Below, in pieces: positions 1-9,670 of a stretch of 64,000 nucleotides of DNA. A program made the position numbers and the translations under genes. Location of the stretch: positions 558,001-622,000 of the forward strand of contig JBANDB010000008.1 in the NCBI GenBank assembly GCA_037576215.1, in the 5' to 3' direction. A model generated the notes under the pieces. That model saw only the letters and a program-made list of their open reading frames with translations, was not told the DNA's origin and searched no databases. Source of the DNA: Armillaria gallica. Its lineage: Eukaryota; Basidiomycota; Agaricomycetes; Agaricales; Physalacriaceae. Positions within the stretch are counted from its first letter, which is position 1. Each line of letters opens with the position of its first letter.

Positions 1-519
1 ATAACACCCTAAGCTCTTGAAAGCGCAAAGAACACAACCCTTCATATGGTGACACGGTTTCGCTTTTGTTCGAGCGGGAGTTGGACATCACCAGATGCAG
101 AAATCGAACATGTGCAAACGCGCTTCCACGTAGAAGATTCCTGTGCACTTCTTCTATGCATAGGATACTCGCTCGCAGCTGCAGTCGGCATAAGGATAGC
201 TCTGAAGTTGTTATGTCTCTGTCAACAAGAACATGTCGGTAAGAAGAACGATAATAACACGCACCCTTGAAAGAGCTCAAAACCACTTCAGATATCTTGC
301 ACCATTTAAAATGCAACCCTTCAGCTGATGCCAGTGATGGGAGCAACCGCTTGACACAGGGTTCGGAATCGGTATCTAAAACAAGACCTCTGAAGACTAC
401 ATCTGTGATGCGAGAGAGGCAATCCACAATGCGAATAAGGTGAGACGCATCGCTATCTCCCAGAGTACCACCGTGAAAAACTACCACTCGTATATGGTGC
501 TGCACAGTCGGAAACTGTA
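1..519 (-). pseudogene. 3' part of F-box/LRR-type gene cut off by a copia insertion
   Basis: Read on the minus strand from 523 to 1, one frame is open for about 174 codons and runs off the window edge. It has no ATG near its start because its 5' half lies beyond the retrotransposon at 5773-6005. With the element and one copy of its 5-bp target duplication removed, this frame joins the F-box frame at 6005-5773 in phase. The translated text has alternating hydrophobic segments (for example LPSLASAEGLHF and FAHVRFLHLVM) like the variable C-terminal part of agaric F-box proteins. The family role, substrate recruitment for SCF ubiquitin ligases, is known; the target of this protein is not. Confident as a reading frame, moderate as to family. 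Confidence 0.65.
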
Positions 520-524
520 GAAGC
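520..524. repeat. Target-site duplication of the copia element (left)
   Basis: GAAGC here is repeated at 5768-5772 on the other flank. With one copy kept, the interrupted F-box frame joins in phase, which independently supports the boundary. Confidence 0.85.
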
Positions 525-844
525 TAATAGAATAAGGATATAAGTAATCACTCAGTCGGGCACAGCGATGGTAGAACGACTGTGTATTGTAATAGACTAT
601 ACCTAATAGAATAAGGATATAAGTAATCACTACGAAGGAATGTGAGTAATAGTCATGGATATCGTAATGGTATATACATACCTCAGTCGGGCACAGCGAT
701 GGTAGAACGACTGAGGTATGCGGGTAACTACGGGCGAGCTATATAAGTGATCGTAAGGACAGGAGGTTGATATAAAAGGTAAGAAAGAATGAGTGACGAT
801 CGAAAGTAAAACGTACGGGTATAAAGTACGGATATCCTCCAACA
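525..844 (-). repeat. 3' LTR of the copia element
   Basis: This is identical to 5448-5767. It contains two copies of an 'aataaggatataagtaatcact' type block and two copies of a short hairpin-forming block whose ends are cagtcg and cgactg. The second hairpin is lengthened to cctcagtcg...cgactgagg. These repeats would give the transcript ends strong secondary structure. Confidence 0.93.
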
Positions 845-851
845 CTCCCCC
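845..851 (-). other. Polypurine tract of the copia element
   Basis: On the minus strand GGGGGAG directly precedes the TGTTGG start of the 3' LTR. This is the position and composition expected of the plus-strand primer of an LTR retrotransposon. Confidence 0.75.
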
Positions 852-860
852 ATATCCGTA

Positions 861-3800
861 CTAGGCCATCGCCATAATATTGAGAACCTCCAAGTAACGG
901 TTATGCGCATCGCGAGCCAACGGTTTGGTGAACATGTCTGCAGGGTTCGAGTCGCCTCGGATGAACTCGACCTTCAAGTCGCCATCCTGAACACGCTCGC
1001 GAATAAAGTGCTCCCGAATATTGATATGCTTGACCTTGTGGTGAGACCTTGTATTCGACGTCAAAGCCACCGCGCCTTGGTTATCCCCGTAAAGCAAAGC
1101 CGGACGAGGCTGGGGGAGATGAACCTCCTCCATCCACGACATCATCCACATCATTTGCTGTGCTGCGCGAGTGAGCGAGATGTATTCGGCCTCGGCAGTC
1201 GAAAGTGCCACAGTTGCCTGGCGCTTCGAGCTCCAGCATACCGGGCCCCCAGCCATTGTAAAAACGTAGCCCGATGTCGAGCGCAACGTATCCCGACATC
1301 CACCATAATCAGCGTCAACGAATCCAACTGGGACGAGAGGCTTATCTCGTGAGTAGACGATGCTGTAGTCCGTAGTGCCCTTGATATATCCTAGGACGTG
1401 CAAGAGGGCCTTCCAGTGTGCCATGCCGGGATTTGCCTGAAAGCGAGCGAGCACACTAACGGGGTAACACAGGTCAGGGCGCGTCGCCAGTTGTCCCCAC
1501 ATAACTCGTCCCAAGAGGCGTCGGTACGGGTGTTCCTCCATCTCATCTCGCTCCGCTTGTGTGGTAGGCGACTGTGAATGGTCAAGGATAATGCCCACAG
1601 GAAGCGGGGTAGAGCGTGGAGTGAGATACGTGAGGTTGAAGTCGCTGAATACGTTCTCCCAGTAAGGACGTTGCGAGAAAGAGATTGTACCGGCCTCGAG
1701 GTCTTGGTCAATTCGCATACCCAGGAAATAGTGATTCTCCCCCACATCCGTAAGGTCCCACTTCTCTTCAAGCTCCCTCTTTCGACGACTCGCTTCCTCC
1801 TTGCTCGATGACGCGCCCCACACATCATCCGTATACGTGTCAGTGATGGTGTAGTCACTGCCTGGCTCACCGATAGTCCGTACACATGGATCCGCACGAG
1901 AGGTCTTATAACCTAGGTCATCGTACGTCTTACCCAGGGTCTCGTACCAGTCGTGCCCACCCTGCATCGTCCCGTAAATGGTATGTACCAATTTGCAGAC
2001 CTTGTCTTCCTGTCCATTGACGACGTAGCCAGGTGGTTGGCGCATGTAGATATCTTCCCTAGTCTCGCTGTTCAGGTAGGCGGAAACAAAGTCAACTTGC
2101 CACAGGTGGAGATCCAGTTTCACGGCGACAGCAGCAGACATGCGTACGGATTCGAGGCGAGTTACTGCAGCCCAGGTATCGTTGTAATCGAGGCCGTATT
2201 GTTGGGTGTACCCCTTCCCAACAAGTCTAGCCTTGTCACGAAGCCAGTTACCGTCACCGTCCCACTTCATTCCGTAAACCCACTTGCAGTCCATAATGTT
2301 GGCTCCCTCAGGCGCATCCACGAGGTCCCATGTGTGCTTCTGGATGTGCATGTTGTATTCCACATCCATCGCGGCTCTCCACCTCCCCTCGTCGACTCTC
2401 AACGCGTCTCGATAGTTCTTGGGGATGTACGGGTCCGGTTTAGCCTCAGAAGATGCCATGGATGCATGTGGTTGTCTGCTATTGGTGGCCCAATCATCAC
2501 CCTTCGAGCGAGCCTCGGCCTCTCGTTGCTCAGACTGAATAGATTCCGTTGCGTTTGGACTTGGACGTGTCAGCCGTGATGATCGGCGTAAGGTGGGTTC
2601 TTCCGGGATATCTGGTGTGGTAGGTTGGACGGGAGTCGTAGTCGTGGGAGTTGCAGTCGGTGTGGTCGAGGACATGGGCGTAGGTTCTAACTCAGTCTCC
2701 CCCACGTCCATGGAACGGTGCGCGGTACCCTCATCAAAAATGACATCACGTGACACGAACACGCGTCCTGATTGATCGAGAACACGGTAGTTCGACCCCA
2801 CGTAGCCTAGAAACACGCACTTCTTTGAACGAGGATCGAGTTTACTGCCGCCGTCGACTAGAAATCCACCAGACATAGGCTTTCGGGCCCAGCACGTTGA
2901 CCCAAATACGCGTAGAAACCCCACATTCTGCCTGCGATTGGTGAAAGCCTGAGCTGGGATCTTGCCAGGGTGACGACGCGAGGGAGCGAGATTCCGGGTA
3001 AAAATAGACATTGCAGCCGCCTCCGCCCAGTAACGGTCCGCAAGACCCGAATCACTCAGTAACGCCCTTGTGTCTTCCATCGTCGTCCGAATAGCACGTT
3101 CGGCAAGTCCATTCTGCGCAGAGGAATGTGGAGCAGTTAGCTCCAGAATGATCCCATGCTCAGCACAATAATCAGCCCACTTTGTCCCCACAAACGCACG
3201 GTCAGCCTTCACTCGCTTCACCTTCTTCCCCGTCTGCGTCTCTGCTAACTTCCTCCATTTGTCGAAAGCAGCCACGGTCGTCTCGTCTGCCTTATCTGCA
3301 AGGAATTCGCCACTCTTGTATCCAGTCCCACTGTCAACAAGTATCATCAGGTATGTCTTCCTGCTCACAGAGGCCGTCCTAGATGGTCCCCACAAGTCGG
3401 TAGCCATGAGATCCAGTGGGTCAACGTCTGGATCACTCGGCTCATCGAACGGACGACGAGTCTGGCGCACGAGGATGCAGTCCTCGCATCTACCCAACAG
3501 AGGCTCAGTACTAATGTTCAGGCCATCGACGAGGCCCTTCGATGCCATCTCCTCGATTGTTTTAGGACTCATGTGGACGAAACGACGATGCCATTCAGAC
3601 AGGGGAGCTGCGGTAGCCCTAGAGGACAAAGCCTGGGGGGGAGTAGCTGCTTCGAGCATGTACATGCCCTCAGAACCTCTTCCGACGAACAGGACATGCC
3701 CTGCTTTGTCCTTGACGACAGCCTTGCCACCCCCGAAAACTGTAGAGAGGCCTGCTTTATCGAGCGCGCTGATTGAGATGAGATTTGCGGCAAGGGAGGG

Positions 3801-5306
3801 TGAATGGAGGGCATTCTTGAAGGTAAGTTTAACAGCCTTTCCATCAGAAATGAATAACTTTGACACAGTTCCTCTCCCCAGGATGTCGAACTGTCCCGTA
3901 GCTTCAACAGCTGATGTACCCGTTCGGAAGGCGCAAGGCATGTAATCGGTGAAATCCTCTTCGTTCTTGAAAAAGAAATCGCTCGATCCCGAGTCCATGA
4001 AAGTGAGTGTCACGGACGGGTTCCTCCCTTCAAATGTCGTTGTCACAAAAGCTCTCTCCGCTGGTTCCGCATCCACGAATATTTCCTCCATGATGATACT
4101 ACTCTTGGCGCGAAACTCATGGGCTTCTTCGTCATCCTCCTCGTCAGAATCGGCATCAACGTCTTGCAGGCTTGGCATCTCCTCATCAGTCAAGTCCCTC
4201 AGGTCAGAGAAGTCTGTATCGGGGGTGCCAACACTCTCAAACTCAGAGGTATAACCGGATCCCACCATCGTGAAGGAGTCCGTGTTGCTGTCACCATCTT
4301 CGTCCCATCTCCAGAAGGACCGGGTACCATTCCACTCATATACACGTTCACCTGTCTCTCCATCCTCAACGATCACTCCATTCTCATTATGGTCAGACTT
4401 GACAGACGTTGCGCGTGCAGCCAGGACAAAGTGCCTCACATTATCGGTGGCTGCGTTCGCATGATTGGCTCGACGTTGCCGTCCGAAGTTCGGGGGGAAC
4501 TGTCCCTCCTTTCCTCCCCCTGGCCAATAGCAATTTTCCGTGGAGTGTTTCGTCTTATCGCGGGCCTTGCAGCCGGGATTTCCACAAGGGACGCGGGCAG
4601 GGGTATTGGATCCAGCCGCAAGTGCCTGTGATTGCATAGGGCCTTTTCCCGTGGCACGCAAGGTAGCGGCATGAGTTTGGAGATGAGATATGATATCCGT
4701 CGAGGTGGGCAACGAGTATAAGCTGGGGAGAATAGGCATCCAATTGTCTGTAGGTAGGATTGAACGAATGATAATACCCCGGAAAGCCTGGTCACTCATT
4801 GCGGTGGTACTGAGGTCGTTCACCGCTCGTCGTCGAGTGCGAAGCTCAGCAACGTGAGCATCAATGTCGCTATTTCCGTCGAACTTGAGTGCGTTCAGTG
4901 CAGACTCAGCCTCGGATAGCGCCATGTCAGTCTTCTTGGCGTGCTCCGCTGTGATGGAGTCCCAACACTCTTTCGCAGTCCCATCAGTCCTCACCCCTAA
5001 TCCAATAGGGTCAAGGACGTTGAGAACGATGTGGGAATGCGCAAGCTGGTCGCGGAAAATCCATTCATCCCGAGATGGGTTGGATGAGTAAATGGGCATG
5101 GGGTCAGGTGGTAAGGGTACAGTGGTAGGTCCACTCGTGGGGACGGTGGGGGCAGCTGGGCATGGTATCGATCCTTCGATGTATCCCCACAAGCCCTTTC
5201 CTTTCAGCAGTTCAGTGAGCTGGAGCTTCCACGAGGCGTAATTCTTTCCGTTGAAGTGACTGTTGGTATCTGGGAGTATGGTGACTCCAGTTGCGTTCGA
5301 CGACAT
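861..5306 (-). CDS. Copia gag-pol polyprotein, intact
   Basis: One uninterrupted frame of 1481 residues starts at an ATG 141 nt inside the 5' LTR. Visible in order: an N-terminal gag region ending in a zinc knuckle (C241, C246, H254, C259); an acidic linker; an aspartic protease with DSG at about residue 438; a GAG-pre-integrase zinc finger (H573/H578, C607/C610); an integrase core with D637, D702 and E736 (DD35E type); reverse transcriptase with YTDD; and a C-terminal RNase H with conserved DADY, STAEAEY and DNQGA segments and the closing MFTKPL motif. This order is diagnostic of Ty1/copia. The polyprotein makes virus-like particles, copies its RNA to DNA and integrates it. No frameshift separates gag from pol, and no key residue looks missing. 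Confidence 0.95.
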   Translation of the reverse strand: MSSNATGVTILPDTNSHFNGKNYASWKLQLTELLKGKGLWGYIEGSIPCPAAPTVPTSGPTTVPLPPDPMPIYSSNPSRDEWIFRDQLAHSHIVLNVLDPIGLGVRTDGTAKECWDSITAEHAKKTDMALSEAESALNALKFDGNSDIDAHVAELRTRRRAVNDLSTTAMSDQAFRGIIIRSILPTDNWMPILPSLYSLPTSTDIISHLQTHAATLRATGKGPMQSQALAAGSNTPARVPCGNPGCKARDKTKHSTENCYWPGGGKEGQFPPNFGRQRRANHANAATDNVRHFVLAARATSVKSDHNENGVIVEDGETGERVYEWNGTRSFWRWDEDGDSNTDSFTMVGSGYTSEFESVGTPDTDFSDLRDLTDEEMPSLQDVDADSDEEDDEEAHEFRAKSSIIMEEIFVDAEPAERAFVTTTFEGRNPSVTLTFMDSGSSDFFFKNEEDFTDYMPCAFRTGTSAVEATGQFDILGRGTVSKLFISDGKAVKLTFKNALHSPSLAANLISISALDKAGLSTVFGGGKAVVKDKAGHVLFVGRGSEGMYMLEAATPPQALSSRATAAPLSEWHRRFVHMSPKTIEEMASKGLVDGLNISTEPLLGRCEDCILVRQTRRPFDEPSDPDVDPLDLMATDLWGPSRTASVSRKTYLMILVDSGTGYKSGEFLADKADETTVAAFDKWRKLAETQTGKKVKRVKADRAFVGTKWADYCAEHGIILELTAPHSSAQNGLAERAIRTTMEDTRALLSDSGLADRYWAEAAAMSIFTRNLAPSRRHPGKIPAQAFTNRRQNVGFLRVFGSTCWARKPMSGGFLVDGGSKLDPRSKKCVFLGYVGSNYRVLDQSGRVFVSRDVIFDEGTAHRSMDVGETELEPTPMSSTTPTATPTTTTPVQPTTPDIPEEPTLRRSSRLTRPSPNATESIQSEQREAEARSKGDDWATNSRQPHASMASSEAKPDPYIPKNYRDALRVDEGRWRAAMDVEYNMHIQKHTWDLVDAPEGANIMDCKWVYGMKWDGDGNWLRDKARLVGKGYTQQYGLDYNDTWAAVTRLESVRMSAAVAVKLDLHLWQVDFVSAYLNSETREDIYMRQPPGYVVNGQEDKVCKLVHTIYGTMQGGHDWYETLGKTYDDLGYKTSRADPCVRTIGEPGSDYTITDTYTDDVWGASSSKEEASRRKRELEEKWDLTDVGENHYFLGMRIDQDLEAGTISFSQRPYWENVFSDFNLTYLTPRSTPLPVGIILDHSQSPTTQAERDEMEEHPYRRLLGRVMWGQLATRPDLCYPVSVLARFQANPGMAHWKALLHVLGYIKGTTDYSIVYSRDKPLVPVGFVDADYGGCRDTLRSTSGYVFTMAGGPVCWSSKRQATVALSTAEAEYISLTRAAQQMMWMMSWMEEVHLPQPRPALLYGDNQGAVALTSNTRSHHKVKHINIREHFIRERVQDGDLKVEFIRGDSNPADMFTKPLARDAHNRYLEVLNIMAMA

Positions 5307-5447
5307 GTTTAGGGGTATGACGACGACGACGGTGAGGAGACAGTAGACAGTAGTGGAGATGGTGAGTGTGTATAAATCTTCGAGTTTGAGTCGCTAGTTG
5401 CTGCGTATCCTTTTCGACTGAATTATAGGCTACGGGGCCACATAACC
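5307..5447 (-). other. Copia leader and candidate primer-binding region
   Basis: This is the 5' untranslated leader between the 5' LTR and the gag-pol ATG. Directly inside the LTR the minus strand reads GGTTATGTGGCCCCGTAGCC. That is where a tRNA primer-binding site should be, but it does not resemble the usual initiator-Met half-site, so the primer is left unassigned. Confidence 0.45.
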
Positions 5448-5767
5448 TAATAGAATAAGGATATAAGTAATCACTCAGTCGGGCACAGCGATGGTAGAAC
5501 GACTGTGTATTGTAATAGACTATACCTAATAGAATAAGGATATAAGTAATCACTACGAAGGAATGTGAGTAATAGTCATGGATATCGTAATGGTATATAC
5601 ATACCTCAGTCGGGCACAGCGATGGTAGAACGACTGAGGTATGCGGGTAACTACGGGCGAGCTATATAAGTGATCGTAAGGACAGGAGGTTGATATAAAA
5701 GGTAAGAAAGAATGAGTGACGATCGAAAGTAAAACGTACGGGTATAAAGTACGGATATCCTCCAACA
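5448..5767 (-). repeat. 5' LTR of the copia element
   Basis: This is the promoter-bearing LTR for minus-strand transcription and is identical to 525-844. A TTTTATAT block on the minus strand (around 5691-5700) is a plausible TATA element. Confidence 0.93.
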
Positions 5768-5772
5768 GAAGC
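5768..5772. repeat. Target-site duplication of the copia element (right)
   Basis: GAAGC, the partner of 520-524. Confidence 0.85.
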
Positions 5773-6005
5773 TTTCCAAGTGTCTTTTCCACAGAGGGAT
5801 ATCACAGGGTCTCATCTCGCGACCAACTGCTACGTTGGAGTAACGTGCTTTTCGATGAACCCGAAACATCCAAGATGCGAAACAGCGCTTCTTGTGCTTG
5901 CCAACGAAAAGTTCGGTCTACCAGAGCACAATTTGCGGCATTTGTCACATTGTCACAGGCATAATTTAGGATTTCGTTCTTGATTTCTTGAGGAACCTTG
6001 TCCAT
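5773..6005 (-). pseudogene. 5' part of an F-box gene, interrupted by the copia element
   Basis: An ATG at 6005 opens a frame beginning MDKVPQEIKNEILNYACD, which fits the first helix of a fungal F-box (VPxEIxxEIL). It continues with the ALVDRTFRWQAQEALF pattern typical of agaric F-box proteins. An in-frame TGA at 5802-5804 follows 67 codons. Beyond it the same frame stays open to the insertion point and, once the retrotransposon is removed, into 1-519. The gene therefore carries one nonsense codon as well as the insertion. The TGA could have come from CGA by C-to-T change. A spliced intron around the stop cannot be excluded, but no good GT-AG pair keeps the frame. Confidence 0.7.
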
Positions 6006-7207
6006 ATGAACAGTGAGTTTGAAAGTCGGGAGCAGCGTATATAAATACCATATCTAAGATCCGGTGCTGGAAGAAGTATTATATCTAAGATCTGCTACTA
6101 AAATTAGACGAATTATTATTTAATTTCCAAAACATCACGCTTGTTTCCCTTGTCACATTACTGACACCTAGATGTCTCCCCTTACTTTCCCTCCCTTTCC
6201 ATCTCACCTTACCTTCACTTCTCGCCTTTCCGCCTTTCCCTTTCCACTTTTCACTCGCTCCCTTTCATTGCTCTTCCTCCCGATATTGCCAGGTTGTACC
6301 TTTGTACCAGGTATCTTCTCGAAAACTCTTACCATTTCCACGTTTTCTTACATTTGTCATCTCTTGAGTTCGTCGTCTTTAGTCTTTATGATTGTGTTTC
6401 GATTATCTCGTCACAATCAGCTCACTTTTTATGTTGTTGTCGAGTGTTTCGACATATACATATCCGTGGCGTTTCCGTTTTGTGTTTTCAACTTTGCCTT
6501 GCCAGCCTAGCTTCTGCCCTACCTCTTGAAACGCTCAGAAAAGCGTGCCTTTCTTTCCTCTGTAATGGCTTATGTCCATATTGTTTTATTAATATGATGT
6601 TCATCCTTTTGTATCTTTCTTTTCGAAGTCATGAACTATAGGCTATCGGCACCTGTTCGTCCTCATGCCCTGCCTATCTATCTGCTGCCTGGGCGCCTGT
6701 CAGACACCAGCCACCATCTCAAACTGCCGACAACTCCAGACAACTCCAACCAACAACTGCCCGCCCGTCGGACCATACCCAACCTAGAGCACCAGTCAAC
6801 GATATGCACCTCTCTGCCATGAAGACAACAAAACATCTGTCGGCTATCTATCTATCTATCACTGTTTGAGTGCATCAAACAGAAATGACAAGTGCACCAT
6901 CACCCAGCTGAGGCAACGAGTTGGAGCGGTATCACCGGCGCCTTTTCGGGCTATCTTTCTTTTGGGGTTATCTCTCTCGGCTATCTATCTATCACTGTCT
7001 ATGAGCATCAAACAGAAACGACAAGTTATGCATGATGGAGCCGAAAAGGTGGGCGCAAGTATGGTGGGCGCAAGTTTGGGGCAGACGGTGCGATTTCTTG
7101 CACTCTTCTCTTTCTTCATTTGATTTCTTGATTTCTTGTTTGGTTTTTTGACAGAGACAAGAACAAAGATAAAACCACGACTCTTTTTGAGCTGCTTGTA
7201 TATAGCC
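6006..7207. other. Intergenic, pyrimidine-rich, with a direct repeat
   Basis: No gene is supported here. 6170-6330 is strongly T/C-rich on the plus strand. A block of about 50 bp at 6841-6892 (starting with a run of tatc) recurs at 6978-7025 with a few changes. A short 'atatctaagatc' block occurs twice near 6050 and 6083. Confidence 0.6.
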
Positions 7208-8192
7208 ATGAAGTACGACTACGATACACATATTCGTGAACTTACCGTTCATTCCAACCCTGCCCGTCCCCACTCCATTGTTCCCAGCATCGCTGTTCCC
7301 AACACACTGTCATTAAGATGGTGTAAGTCTGATGCGACGGATCTAACCACCGTTGTCGAATTATTGACAGTAGTCAAAACAATCACCCTACAGGGAACCA
7401 GCATCAGGCAGGCTGTTTCCATTCCTCCTTCCGTTACGGAAATAGTTCTATTGCACTGCTCCGTGCAAGAAGAAGCTCTAGCGAGCATCTTGCCTACAGG
7501 TGGATCGTTGGTAATCGGAGGCGCTTGCACAGAATACCTGGAGCGGCCTTCTTCTGAAGCTGAACTGCACCGAAGTCCCGTTCCCGTTCACCTTGAGGAG
7601 CTCTCTTTAGACCTATCCGAAGTCAACTACTGGCACAGATTACGACTGTGTACATCCCTCCAAGCAATCATTTCTGGGATTGAATGACTGCACTTCAAAG
7701 GAGAACTCGATATGGACGCTGCGACGCTGCAACCCATCATAGACAAAAACTCTGGTACTTTGACACAGTTTACGCTACAGCAGGAAGGCAAGTCTTAATC
7801 ATGCGTTGTCATACTATTACATGACGTTCTATGTCTTCACAGCAGCCGAACAGGTCCTCTGGACCTCCAGCATCCTATACTTCGGCGCTTGCCTGTCTCT
7901 GACCTCGATGCACTTAACGTGTTTAGACAGCGAGTTGAAGGTCACTGCGGCTTCTATGTTGACTGTTCCATTCCGCCAGCTTCAGATTCTTACAGTGAGA
8001 ATCAAAATCACGGTGTTAGCAGAAGAAGACCGGGAGAGGCATGCAAACTCTTTGCGTTGATTCGCTCAGCTCATATACGGGTTAGCGAACCACGAAAACT
8101 TTCGTTGGCTTGATATCCAATTGGGTAGTGGTTCGATACCCTATTATGGTGATAGATACGCGGTGAAGACGTTCGTATCCGCCTGCTTCTGA
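7208..8192 (+). pseudogene. Decayed leucine-rich (F-box/LRR-type) gene
   Basis: From an ATG at 7208 a frame runs to a TGA at 7685-7687, then continues open (LHFKGELDMDAATLQPII) to a GC-AG type splice site at about 7788 (AAG|GCAAGT). After a roughly 55-nt intron ending in ...cttcacag the frame resumes with LSLTSMHLTCL and FRQLQILTVRI. It meets a second TGA at 8058-8060 and stays open (FAQLIYGLANHENFRWLDIQ) to the stop at 8190-8192. The regular leucine spacing suggests the LRR-like C-terminal part of an F-box-type protein; no F-box is seen at its 5' end. Two isolated TGA codons in an open frame argue for a recent pseudogene. Confidence 0.5.
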
Positions 8193-8613
8193 CGGTTGCA
8201 AACACTGGAGAACGTTAAATACCCTGGTATTAATTGGAGGTCATTTTAATTTTAGTGCTTTGTTTTAGCATACCATAATTCAAATTTTGACGGATGGAAT
8301 CAGAAATCCAGAAATCAGAAGTGCATGTCAACTGCTATAGAACCAGATCGTCTATTTTCTTTGGCTGTCTGCTGTCTTTCATTGTTGGCCGACTACTTGG
8401 CACATGCATGCGCTGAGCGGCGCTACACATTTACACGGTACAACTGAAAACTGGAAACCGCGCTGTATTTTCGTCCAGGTCTTGTGATAATTGTTCCACT
8501 GTAATGTCAGTGTCAGACACGATCCCTGTTGCCCCTGTTGCTCCTGTTGCCTTTGTCTCATCCCTGCCTGACTTCAAAGTCGAAGAGATACATGCCAACC
8601 TGGCAAGACTCCT
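8193..8613. other. Intergenic, no feature seen
   Basis: A-T-rich spacer between the decayed LRR-type gene and the next gene. Nothing recognisable. Confidence 0.5.
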
Positions 8614-9544
8614 ATGTGCGTTGTAACAACACTCCTTATATATTGTTTGCTAAGGGACAGACCGGTAGCCTCTAGCACCCCTGCGTCGAGCTTCTCCTTG
8701 TATGCTAATGCCGAAAACCCCATACAAATTATAAAAACCGATACAAGGAACATCGCGACGGTAATGTCAATGGCAGGTGCCATCAGTGCTGCTGAATTGG
8801 CATCCTTTTCCTCCTCCTCTTCCCTCCCTCCCAGGCAAAACCCCCTTAACCTGCTACAAGCCCATCTAGCCGCGTTAATCAGCGTAAGTGTGCTGTCTAT
8901 TGCTACCTGAAAGAATGTTAACATGGATGAAATTTTGATATCAGGACACGGTATCGTCATGGGACAAGCAAGTGGTAATGGACTCGGTCGTCTCAACCGA
9001 ACCGCTACCTTATTTGGTTTTTTGGTACCAAAAGTCCCACCTAGGCCCCCATGCCTCAGTGCAGGCTTTGGCGAAGTCCATTGCAACTCCTCTTCCTTCT
9101 CTGAAGAGAACCATGGCTACTCACGCGGTCGTCATCAGCACCATCCCGAAGAATGGATTCCCTCACCCTGCCGTATCGCTCGCACAGATATTACTGCGAT
9201 TCGCCACCGCTCATGCAGTAGGTGGTCACATCGAGGTGACTAATGTCGCTCTTCAAACGATAGCGAGTACAACTGGATCGAATCTTGCAGTCGCTGTACT
9301 ATTTGTACAGTGTGTTACCCCTGAGGCAGAGAGGTGGATAGTGGAATTGCGATATGATGATGACATAGAAGCACGGGTAGAGAGGCATATCTCAGATGAA
9401 GAGTATGCTCTCATCGACAAGTACACATTGATGTATATGATGCAGACCGCGGGGTAAGTTTACAGATATTTTAAGCTCTTTCAATGTTCACTGATGTCCT
9501 GTTCTGTGTCTAGAGGTCTGATGGGAACCCTGAGTATGCATTGA
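8614..9544 (+). CDS. Three-exon gene of unknown function
   Basis: Proposed exons are 8614-8883, 8945-9453 and 9514-9544. Both introns (61 and 60 nt) have GTAAGT donors and -CAG/-TAG acceptors, and the summed length of 810 nt gives an intact frame of 269 residues. The first exon encodes a hydrophobic start, a stretch rich in Ser and small residues, and a further apolar segment. The second contains the well-formed segment GGHIEVTNVALQTIASTTGS and an acidic C-terminal part (VELRYDDDIEARVERH). I recognise no domain. The exon-phase agreement is the main support; the start could lie further upstream, because the frame before 8614 was not resolved. Confidence 0.5.
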
Positions 9545-9660
9545 TATCATTGATATCATTTGCGCTGCTTTAGGTAACCGCCACCTTTTGTTTATTTTTT
9601 TGTTTCAATAGTTTTTTTGTGTTAGGCACCATCTATCTGTTAATACTTCATGTCGCCTTA

Positions 9661-9670
9661 ATATAAAAAG
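9661..9670 (+). promoter_or_regulatory. TATA-like element ahead of the Helitron gene
   Basis: ATATAAAAAG lies about 50 nt before the first ATG of the Rep-helicase frame at 9719, followed by a C/T-rich run just before the ATG. Both are usual for fungal promoters. Confidence 0.4.

Larger units (their letters stand above)
525..5767 (-). mobile_element. Complete Ty1/copia LTR retrotransposon
   Basis: Two 320-bp LTRs (525-844 and 5448-5767) read identical base for base. They flank a single gag-pol frame on the minus strand in copia order: gag, protease, integrase, reverse transcriptase, RNase H. GAAGC lies on both sides (520-524 and 5768-5772), the expected 5-bp target duplication. A purine tract abuts the 3' LTR. 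On the minus strand the LTR opens with TGTTGG; its other end reads TATTA rather than the usual CA. Identical LTRs plus an unbroken frame indicate a very recent insertion. Confidence 0.95.

Noticed and set aside
903..4800. Many plus-strand frames up to 228 codons under the copia polyprotein
   Set aside because: Antisense shadows of the strongly coding gag-pol frame.
5428..5447. Initiator-Met primer-binding site of the copia element
   Set aside because: The sequence next to the LTR does not match the usual TGGTATCAGAGC type half-site, so the primer is left open.
8105..8150. B-box-like ggttcgatacc
   Set aside because: No A box at the right distance and no cloverleaf; it lies within the coding-like tail of the decayed LRR gene.
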